In this document: positions 1 to 4,332 of the stretch, piece after piece
Layout of the letters: every line of letters starts with the position of its first letter
Position numbering within the stretch: the stretch's first letter is position 1
Origin: Alkalimonas sp.
GTDB lineage: Bacteria; Pseudomonadota; Gammaproteobacteria; Enterobacterales; Alteromonadaceae
Length of the DNA stretch: 5,761 nucleotides
Assembly (NCBI GenBank): GCA_007117525.1
Contig: SKGJ01000053.1
Span: 1-5,761, forward strand
Direction of reading: 5' to 3'
Notes under the pieces: generated by a model
Seen by the model: the letters and a program-made list of their open reading frames with translations, nothing else
Told to the model about the DNA's origin: nothing
Databases searched by the model: none
Position numbers and translations under genes: made by a program

Positions 1-1037
1 GTAAACTCAGCCCGACGCTGCCATTGACTGTCGCTGTCCAGCCGGATGCAAAGCCCGGCAGACAAGCGTCCTGCCCGACCAGCGCGTTGGGTGGCAGATG
101 CCTTACTAATGGCAACGGTTTCCAGTTTCATTACCCCGTGCTTTGGATAAAAACGCACCCGGCGATAAACCCCGCTATCCACCACCAGGCGAATGCCATC
201 AATGGTCAGGCTGGTTTCTGCCAGATTGGTGGCCAGCACCACCTTGCGTTGCCCGGCAGCGCAAGGGGCAATCGCCGCTTGTTGCTGCGCCAGCGATAAA
301 CTGCCAAGCAGGGGATGAACCTGCACTGAATCCGGTAGCGGTTGTTGCAACAACCATTGCTGCGCCTGGCGAATTTCAGCCTGCCCTGGCAAAAAGGCCA
401 GCACACTGCCATCTTCCTGCTGCAGCAACTGCCAACAGCAGCGGGCGACTTGCTGCCACAGGGGTTGGCGATCCGGTGTTTGATAGCGGATTTCAACCGG
501 AAAACTGCGACCTTCACTGGCAATCACCGGCGCATCCAATGCCTGCGCCAGTTGCCCGGTATCGAGCGTGGCCGACATCAGCAGCAAGGTTAAGTCATCA
601 CGCAGTTGCTGTGCTTCCAGGCTCAGAGCCAGTGCCAGATCGGCCTGCAGGGAGCGTTCATGAAACTCATCAAAAATCAGCAGATCCCAGGATGATAACT
701 CAGGATCTTGCTGCAAAAACCGGGTTAGCAGCCCTTCGGTGACAATCAACAAACGGGTGCTGCTGCTGGCTTTTTTTTCCAACCGAACCTGATAGCCCAC
801 CGTCTGACCAACCGGCTCGTTCAGCTGGGCGGCCATAAAGCTGGCGATGCTTTTCGCAGCCAGCCGTCTGGGCTCCAGCAGCAGAATTTTCTTACCGTCA
901 AAGGCCGGTTGCTGCAATAAAAACAGCGGCAACCAGGTTGATTTTCCAGCCCCTGGTGGAGCCGACAGGATCACCCGGGCATGCTGAGACAAAGCGCTCA
1001 GCAGTTCGTTGGCAATGGCAGCAACAGGTAAGGACAT
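1..1037 (-). CDS. hrpB: ATP-dependent DExH helicase HrpB, N-terminal part (cut by window edge)
   Basis: Reading the minus strand from the ATG at 1037 gives 345 uninterrupted residues to the window edge, roughly the first two fifths of a protein usually a little over 800 residues long. The SF2 helicase motifs are all visible in order: Walker A APPGAGKST (26-34), motif Ia LEPRRLA (54-60), Ib TEGLLTR (100-106), Walker B DEFHERS (123-129), SAT (155-157), motif IV region LAFLPGQAEI (213-222), motif V ATNLAETSLTIDGI (269-282) and motif VI QRAGRAGR (317-324). DEFH in place of DEAH, followed by SLQADLALAL, is typical of HrpB. The opening MSLPVAAI fits the family start. An in-frame TGA lies 15 codons upstream and no other start codon falls between, so 1037 is secure despite a weak ribosome site. 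It lies 67 bases downstream of pepB on the same strand, possibly co-transcribed. The cellular role of HrpB is poorly defined; RNA remodelling is the family inference. Confidence 0.95.
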   Translation of the reverse strand, partial: MSLPVAAIANELLSALSQHARVILSAPPGAGKSTWLPLFLLQQPAFDGKKILLLEPRRLAAKSIASFMAAQLNEPVGQTVGYQVRLEKKASSSTRLLIVTEGLLTRFLQQDPELSSWDLLIFDEFHERSLQADLALALSLEAQQLRDDLTLLLMSATLDTGQLAQALDAPVIASEGRSFPVEIRYQTPDRQPLWQQVARCCWQLLQQEDGSVLAFLPGQAEIRQAQQWLLQQPLPDSVQVHPLLGSLSLAQQQAAIAPCAAGQRKVVLATNLAETSLTIDGIRLVVDSGVYRRVRFYPKHGVMKLETVAISKASATQRAGRAGRLSAGLCIRLDSDSQWQRRAEF

Positions 1038-1067
1038 AACCGGCGGGTTCTCTGACGAGGGCGATTT

Positions 1068-1095
1068 GCCACGGCAGGTTCAGCTCTGCCGTGGC
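1068..1095 (-). other. Intercistronic hairpin between pepB and hrpB
   Basis: GCCACGGCAG (1068-1077) and CTGCCGTGGC (1086-1095) form a perfect 10-bp GC-rich stem with an 8-base loop. In the minus-strand transcript it begins 9 bases after the pepB stop and ends about 30 bases before the hrpB start. No U tract follows on either strand, so it is not a canonical intrinsic terminator. It could stabilise the upstream mRNA end, attenuate read-through weakly or be a processing site; the role is inference. Confidence 0.6.
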
Positions 1096-1104
1096 GCCCA
1101 GCAA

Positions 1105-2400
1105 TTAACCTTTGCCTGCTTCCTGGCGCAGGGTTTCGGCAATGGCACGGATCCCCATGCCGGTTGCGCCAGCGGCCCATAAAGGGCCATTGCTGCTGTT
1201 AAAAGCAGCAGCCAAATCAAAGTGCAACCAGCCTTTGCCGCCTTCAGGCACAAAGCGGCTTAAGAAGCCCGCCGCATTGCTGGCACCGCCGGTTCCCCCA
1301 CCTTTGATAGGGCGGCTGTTGGCGGTATCGGCGTAAGGCGACGGGCACTGCCCTTGATGCCAGGGCGCCAGAGGCAGGGGCCAGGTGGGTTCCTGCACCT
1401 CGGTTGCATAACCAAGGGCCCGTTGCTGCAAGGCCGTATCCAGCGCAAAGAGAGCGTTGTAATCATTCCCCAGCGCCACCATCGCCGCCCCGGTCAGGGT
1501 GGCAGCGTCGATGATCAAAGGCGCGCCGGTTTCACTGGCATACAAGAGGCCATCGGCCAGCACCAGGCGGCCTTCGGCATCGGTATTGAGGATTTCGACG
1601 CTGGTGCCGTTCTTGTAGGTAAGAATATCGCCCAGTTTGTAGGCATGACCGCTGATCAGGTTCTCCGCACAGCACAGCACCAGTTGAACCCGGCGGGACA
1701 AGCCTTTCATCACCGCCAGCCCCAAGGCTGCAGCCACGGTGGCAGCCCCACCCATGTCGCACTTCATGTAGGACATCGACTCACTGGGTTTGATGGAGTA
1801 ACCACCACTGTCAAAGGTGATGCCCTTGCCCACCAGCACCGCATCGACAGGTGCATCGGCCTTGCCGGTTGGGTTGTAGTCCAGCACCAACATCACCGGT
1901 GGCCGTTCGCTGCCACGGCCGACGCCATGAATCCCCACCCAGCCTTCGGCCAACAGGGCATCGCCGGTAATCAGCCGATGGCTGATGGCATCCGGTGCCA
2001 GCGGCGTTAAAAAGGCCACCGTTGCATTGGCCAGAGCCTCCGGTGAGAGCTGCTCAGGAGTCTGATTGGTGATTTGGCGGGCCCAACTAAAACAATGAGC
2101 CAGCTGGCTGAGTTGGGTGGCGGCCTCACCTTGCCACTGCACACCGGCCATTTTCTTGGCCGAAGTAAAGCCCAGGTAGAAAGCCCACTGCCGCTCCAGA
2201 TCCCAGCCGTCTCCGCTCAAGGTGACCTCTTCAACCCCCAGCCCATCGAGCTGCCGGGCGGCTTTTTGAATGCTGCGCGCCGGAAAAGCGTTGTCCAGAT
2301 GGATCTGAAAACCGCTATCGGTCGGTGTCAGGCTGGCTTTTTTGCCCCATTTGGCTTCAGCGGCTTTGGGTTGTAGGGTAATGTGAATGCTGTCCGTCAT
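1105..2400 (-). CDS. pepB: Peptidase B, M17 family aminopeptidase
   Basis: This 431-residue protein is a cytosolic metallo-aminopeptidase that removes N-terminal residues from peptides; M17 enzymes are hexamers with two metal ions per active site. The N-terminal part (about 1-160) begins ITLQPKAAEAKWG with DGLGVEEVTLSGDGWD, the PepB-type N domain rather than that of PepA. The catalytic domain has VGKGITFDSGGYSIK (190-204), giving metal-ligand candidates K192 and D197 and catalytic lysine K204. It also has D215 in the CDMGGAATV segment, and the M17 signature NTDAEGRL (272-279) with D274, E276 and R278. GRGSERPPV and LDYNPTG (161-179) match E. coli PepB as I recall it. Length is near the usual 427. 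The ATG at 2400 has AGGA (minus strand, 2412-2409) 8 bases upstream. It is divergent from dksA and leads into hrpB. In E. coli pepB lies by the isc genes, so this location is unusual by that comparison. Confidence 0.96.
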   Translation of the reverse strand: MTDSIHITLQPKAAEAKWGKKASLTPTDSGFQIHLDNAFPARSIQKAARQLDGLGVEEVTLSGDGWDLERQWAFYLGFTSAKKMAGVQWQGEAATQLSQLAHCFSWARQITNQTPEQLSPEALANATVAFLTPLAPDAISHRLITGDALLAEGWVGIHGVGRGSERPPVMLVLDYNPTGKADAPVDAVLVGKGITFDSGGYSIKPSESMSYMKCDMGGAATVAAALGLAVMKGLSRRVQLVLCCAENLISGHAYKLGDILTYKNGTSVEILNTDAEGRLVLADGLLYASETGAPLIIDAATLTGAAMVALGNDYNALFALDTALQQRALGYATEVQEPTWPLPLAPWHQGQCPSPYADTANSRPIKGGGTGGASNAAGFLSRFVPEGGKGWLHFDLAAAFNSSNGPLWAAGATGMGIRAIAETLRQEAGKG

Positions 2401-2439
2401 AGCGAGGGTCCTGTTTCGGCTTTGTGTTCGAATCCGTCG

Positions 2440-2448
2440 ATTGTACCA
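2440..2448 (-). promoter_or_regulatory. Candidate pepB promoter, extended -10
   Basis: On the minus strand TGGTACAAT reads as an extended -10 element (TGn followed by TACAAT, 5 of 6 to consensus). No good -35 hexamer lies at the usual distance, which is acceptable for extended -10 promoters. Transcription would begin near 2433, giving a leader of about 33 bases with the AGGA ribosome site. The pepB-hrpB pair could be read from here. Predicted by eye only. Confidence 0.45.
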
Positions 2449-2508
2449 TGACCGTCAAAAAAAGCAGATCGCTGAACATCGGTCCAGTTGACGGATGCGT
2501 AAAAACAG

Positions 2509-2537
2509 ATGACGCGCCGCAGTTCACTCTGTATACT
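2509..2537 (+). promoter_or_regulatory. Candidate sigma70 promoter of dksA with GC-rich discriminator
   Basis: ATGACG (2509-2514, 4 of 6 to TTGACA) and TATACT (2532-2537, 5 of 6 to TATAAT) are separated by exactly 17 bases. The predicted start is near 2544, giving a leader of about 79 bases. Between the -10 and the start lies TTCCGCGTC, a GC-rich discriminator of the sort found at promoters inhibited by DksA and ppGpp. The E. coli dksA promoter is known to be under negative feedback by DksA/ppGpp, so autoregulation is a reasonable inference here. Within the leader GATATT (2565-2570) and AATATC (2579-2584) could form a weak hairpin. Confidence 0.6.
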
Positions 2538-2611
2538 TCCGCGTCTTTTATTTGCGATGTGCTTGATATTCTGCTATGAATATCCGCCATTTTTGCTTGG
2601 CTGTATTGTAC

Positions 2612-2616
2612 AGGAG
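2612..2616 (+). promoter_or_regulatory. dksA ribosome binding site
   Basis: AGGAG lies 6 bases before the ATG at 2623 and directly abuts the in-frame ATG at 2617. The spacing therefore selects 2623 as the real start. Confidence 0.85.
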
Positions 2617-2622
2617 ATGACT

Positions 2623-3072
2623 ATGCCAGAAGGCAAAGCAAACAAAACGCTGGGGCTGCTGGCTCTGGCCGGAGTCGAGCCTTATCAGGAGGCTGTGGGC
2701 GAAGAGTACATGAACTCCAAGCAGCGGGAGCACTTCCGTAAGATCCTGGACGCCTGGCGTCAGCAACTGCGGGAAGAAGTGGATCGCACCAAGACCCACA
2801 TGGCCGATGAAGCCGCTAACTTTCCGGATCCAGTGGACCGTGCTGCTCAGGAAGAAGAGTTCAGTCTGGAACTACGCGCCCGGGATCGTGAGCGCAAGCT
2901 GCTGAAGAAGATTGAAAAGACGCTGCAAAAAATTGAAGACGATGATTTCGGCTACTGCGATACCTGCGGCATCGAAATTGGCATCAAGCGGCTGGAAGCC
3001 CGTCCGACTGCTGACATGTGCATCGACTGCAAAACCCTGGCAGAAATCAAGGAAAAGCAATACGGCGGCTAA
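2623..3072 (+). CDS. dksA: RNA polymerase-binding transcription factor DksA
   Basis: The 149-residue product is DksA (151 in E. coli). It binds in the secondary channel of RNA polymerase and with ppGpp represses rRNA and other growth promoters while activating amino-acid synthesis promoters. Visible are the family's [11 protein letters not shown] near the N-terminus and GEEYMN (27-31 region). A coiled coil spans about 35-105, with its tip in [14 protein letters not shown] carrying the acidic pair D69 and D72, equivalent to D71 and D74 of E. coli. The zinc finger has all four cysteines, C112, C115, C133 and C136, so this is the zinc form and not a cysteine-poor paralogue. The start follows from the AGGAG spacing and from alignment to known N-termini; the frame is open further upstream but only across the promoter and leader. 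gluQRS begins one base after the TAA stop, so the two are almost certainly one transcript. Confidence 0.98.
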   Translation: MPEGKANKTLGLLALAGVEPYQEAVGEEYMNSKQREHFRKILDAWRQQLREEVDRTKTHMADEAANFPDPVDRAAQEEEFSLELRARDRERKLLKKIEKTLQKIEDDDFGYCDTCGIEIGIKRLEARPTADMCIDCKTLAEIKEKQYGG

Positions 3073-3073
3073 G

Positions 3074-3964
3074 ATGCCAGCCCTTGCTTCCCCCCCTATT
3101 GGCCGGTTTGCGCCCTCGCCTTCCGGCCCACTCCACTTCGGCTCCTTAGTAGCCGCTGTCGCCAGCTATTTGCAAGCAAAATCCCAGGCAGGCAGTTGGT
3201 TGGTGCGAATGGAAGACATCGACGAACCCCGCACTCAGGCAGGTGCTGCCGATGCGATCTTGTCCACACTGGAGCAGTTTGGGCTGGAGTGGGATGGCCC
3301 AGTCTGGTACCAAAGCCAGCGCAAAGAACGCTATCAGTATATTTTTGACCAGTTGCAGCAACAAGGGCTGCTCTATGGCTGCGACTGCCCTCGTAAAGCA
3401 GTTGCTGCCATGGGAGGGATTTACAATGGTCACTGCCGGCAGCGCAAACTCAGTCCAACCCCCTCAAAACCACTGGCCTGGCGCTTGCGCGTCGATACCC
3501 TCCACAACCAGTTTGATGATCGTTACCTCGGGCGCCAAAGCCTGGATGCCAGCCTTTGTCAGGAAGATTACGTCATTAAACGGCGTGATGGCCTTTTTGC
3601 CTACCAGCTGGTGGTGGTGGTGGATGATTGGGATCAGGGCATTACCGAAGTGATCCGTGGTGCCGACTTGCTGACCATGACCTGCCGCCAGCAGCAACTG
3701 TTTCAGCGATTGGGCGCAACCCCGCCCCAGTATGGCCATATCCCTCTGGCCAGCACGGCTCCTGGGCTGAAGCTTAGCAAACAAAATCATGCGCCGGCTC
3801 TGGAACCAGCCAGGGCCGTGCCGTTACTGTTGCAAGCCCTATCCTACCTGGGACAAGAAACGCCCGCTGAACTGGCCGATGCCCAGGTTAATGAGCTTAT
3901 CGCCTATGCGACCCAGCACTGGCAGCCAGCCCGGATCCCACGACAAACTGAAATTTTGCTTTAG
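3074..3964 (+). CDS. gluQRS: Glutamyl-queuosine tRNA(Asp) synthetase
   Basis: This 296-residue protein is a truncated paralogue of glutamyl-tRNA synthetase that lacks the anticodon-binding domain. The family activates glutamate and attaches it to the queuosine base at position 34 of tRNA-Asp. The Rossmann catalytic core opens with IGRFAPSPSGPLHFGSL (9-25), in which HFGS (21-24) is the HIGH-type motif. RMEDIDEPR (45-53) follows, and LKLSKQN (232-238) is the KMSKS-type loop. Zinc ligands C103, C105, Y117 and C121 are all present, in the pattern of E. coli GluQRS. The length matches the family (about 300). The start at 3074 comes one base after the dksA stop, with only a weak GGCGG upstream, so translation probably depends on ribosomes finishing dksA. 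The TAG stop is at the first three bases of the palindromic element that follows. Confidence 0.97.
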   Translation: MPALASPPIGRFAPSPSGPLHFGSLVAAVASYLQAKSQAGSWLVRMEDIDEPRTQAGAADAILSTLEQFGLEWDGPVWYQSQRKERYQYIFDQLQQQGLLYGCDCPRKAVAAMGGIYNGHCRQRKLSPTPSKPLAWRLRVDTLHNQFDDRYLGRQSLDASLCQEDYVIKRRDGLFAYQLVVVVDDWDQGITEVIRGADLLTMTCRQQQLFQRLGATPPQYGHIPLASTAPGLKLSKQNHAPALEPARAVPLLLQALSYLGQETPAELADAQVNELIAYATQHWQPARIPRQTEILL

Positions 3965-3994
3965 AGCACCGAGTGGTTAAAAAACGCACACCAG
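3962..3994 (+). repeat. Left arm of the element's outer inverted repeat
   Basis: The arm pairs with 4201-4233. The outer 21 bases are perfect. Inside, 3983/4212, 3987/4208 and 3988/4207 are mismatched and 3986/4209 is a G-T pair. The first three bases are the gluQRS stop codon TAG. Confidence 0.85.
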
Positions 3995-3999
3995 AACTA

Positions 4000-4088
4000 G
4001 CCTAAAATTCGTTCAGTCAAGGCGCGTCTGTGCCGGAATATCGGCCATCTTTCAAGCAGACGCAACGCAGGATGAGCTGATTTTAGGC
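4000..4088 (+). repeat. Internal hairpin 1 of the element
   Basis: GCCTAAAAT (4000-4008) pairs perfectly with ATTTTAGGC (4080-4088). The stem continues with GTTCA/TGAGC (4011-4015 with 4073-4077, one G-T pair), then GCGTCTG/CAGACGC (4024-4030 with 4057-4063), then an apical GCCG/CGGC (4032-4035 with 4042-4045). The arms are interrupted by internal loops, as in a folded RNA. Confidence 0.65.
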
Positions 4089-4104
4089 AGTTCCCTTCGG
4101 GCGG

Positions 4105-4196
4105 GGCTGAAATTTCCCCATCCGGCCCCAGGCTTTTCAGGATTTAGCTCCACTAAACCCGTGAAAAGACCTGGATTGTCTGGGAAAATTTCAGCC
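4105..4196 (+). repeat. Internal hairpin 2 of the element
   Basis: GGCTGAAATTTCCCCA (4105-4120) pairs with 4181-4196 with one mismatch in 16. After an internal loop, CCAGG/CCTGG (4128-4132 with 4170-4174) and CTTTTCA/TGAAAAG (4133-4139 with 4162-4168) pair around a single bulged A at 4169. The apex is TTTAG/CTAAA (4143-4147 with 4153-4157), closing a 5-base loop. The fold is long and nearly continuous over 92 bases. Confidence 0.7.
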
Positions 4197-4200
4197 GCCG

Positions 4201-4233
4201 CTGGTGGCTGTGTTTTAACCACTCGGTGCTCTA
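4201..4233 (+). repeat. Right arm of the element's outer inverted repeat
   Basis: The arm is the reverse-complement partner of 3962-3994. Its outer 21 bases (4213-4233, containing CCACTCGGTGCTC) match the left arm exactly. Confidence 0.85.
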
Positions 4234-4243
4234 GTAGTTTTTT
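4213..4243 (+). terminator. Possible terminator: element stem end followed by T6
   Basis: The closing arm of the element's outer stem ends at 4233 and a run of six T bases follows at 4238-4243, after GTAG. A transcript reading rightward from gluQRS could fold the outer stem and stop here. The two arms are more than 200 bases apart and the T run is offset by 4 bases, so this is not a textbook terminator. No comparable T run lies outside the left end for minus-strand transcripts. Confidence 0.3.
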
Positions 4244-4268
4244 GTGCACGGTTTGGTCAAAAGTGCGG

Positions 4269-4274
4269 TAAAAT
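4269..4274 (+). promoter_or_regulatory. Candidate pcnB promoter, -10 hexamer
   Basis: TAAAAT matches 5 of 6 bases of the sigma70 -10 consensus. No good -35 sits at 16-18 bases upstream; TTGGTC at 4253-4258 is too close. Initiation would be near 4281, leaving a leader of about 52 bases before the AUU start and placing the upstream GTG at 4276 outside the transcript. The call is weak but is the best candidate in the short space between the element and pcnB. Confidence 0.35.
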
Positions 4275-4320
4275 AGTGCATGCATTGTTTTCACGCTGCC
4301 ATTGCAGCCAACCAGATGTT

Positions 4321-4326
4321 CAGGAG
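4321..4326 (+). promoter_or_regulatory. pcnB ribosome binding site that points to an AUU start
   Basis: CAGGAG is a strong Shine-Dalgarno sequence. Six bases after it comes ATT (4333-4335) in the pcnB frame; no ATG, GTG or TTG in that frame lies at a workable distance. The next in-frame GTG is at 4345, 18 bases away. Confidence 0.75.
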
Positions 4327-4332
4327 CTAGCC

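Larger units (their letters stand above)
3962..4233. mobile_element. MITE-like 272-bp palindromic element with 21-bp perfect terminal inverted repeats
   Basis: The first 21 bases (3962-3982, containing GAGCACCGAGTGG) are the exact reverse complement of 4213-4233, and pairing stops cleanly outside both ends. The stem continues inward in the same register to 3994/4201, including CACCAG/CTGGTG, so 29 of 33 positions pair by Watson-Crick rules. Two further hairpins, 4000-4088 and 4105-4196, and a small C(UUCG)G hairpin near 4093-4103 lie inside, giving a cloverleaf-like fold. The repeats can be read as starting at GAGC, leaving TA on each side, which would be a TA target duplication as made by IS630/Tc1-mariner enzymes. 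The TA could equally belong to the repeat. No transposase or convincing gene is inside, so it would be non-autonomous. It occupies nearly all of the gluQRS-pcnB gap. A structured RNA is the main alternative. The structure is directly visible; mobility is inference. Confidence 0.65.

Noticed and set aside
143..742. A 199-codon plus-strand frame antisense to hrpB.
   Set aside because: It is low-complexity, rich in Ala and Pro, and lies opposite a gene with all helicase motifs intact; an antisense shadow.
1354..2010. A 218-codon plus-strand frame antisense to pepB.
   Set aside because: It is the complement of the conserved peptidase core and shows no recognisable domain; an antisense shadow.
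2424..2437. TTCGAATCC in the pepB leader resembles a tRNA T-loop, suggesting a tRNA remnant or attachment site.
   Set aside because: The flanking bases do not pair as a T stem beyond one position, and no other tRNA part is nearby.
2509..2622. In-frame extension of dksA upstream to an ATG at 2509 (38 extra residues).
   Set aside because: That ATG has no ribosome site, lies in the predicted -35 hexamer, and the extension does not resemble any DksA N-terminus; AGGAG is correctly spaced for 2623.
3608..3622. Tandem GTG codons in gluQRS, a possible slippage tract.
   Set aside because: Four repeats are short, the encoded VVVVDDW fits the conserved VVVDD segment of the family, and the frame is intact.
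3967..3981. CACCGAGTGGTTAAA resembles the D arm of class II tRNAs such as tRNA-Ser.
   Set aside because: No anticodon arm, TTC arm or acceptor stem follows, and the segment is fully accounted for as a terminal inverted repeat.
4261..4269. AAGTGCGGT, identical to the Haemophilus DNA uptake core sequence.
   Set aside because: There is a single exact copy and one 8 of 9 match (AAGTGCGGC near 4619, within pcnB codons). The base composition and genes do not suggest Pasteurellaceae, where such sites are dense, so chance is the better explanation.
4052..4294. An 80-codon minus-strand frame across the palindromic element.
   Set aside because: It runs through both hairpin arms, has no family resemblance that I recognise and no supporting ribosome site; it is a by-product of the palindrome.
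4276..4332. GTG at 4276 as the pcnB start, adding 19 residues.
   Set aside because: It has no Shine-Dalgarno sequence, lies just after the -10-like TAAAAT and so probably upstream of the transcript start, and the added residues have no counterpart in E. coli PcnB.
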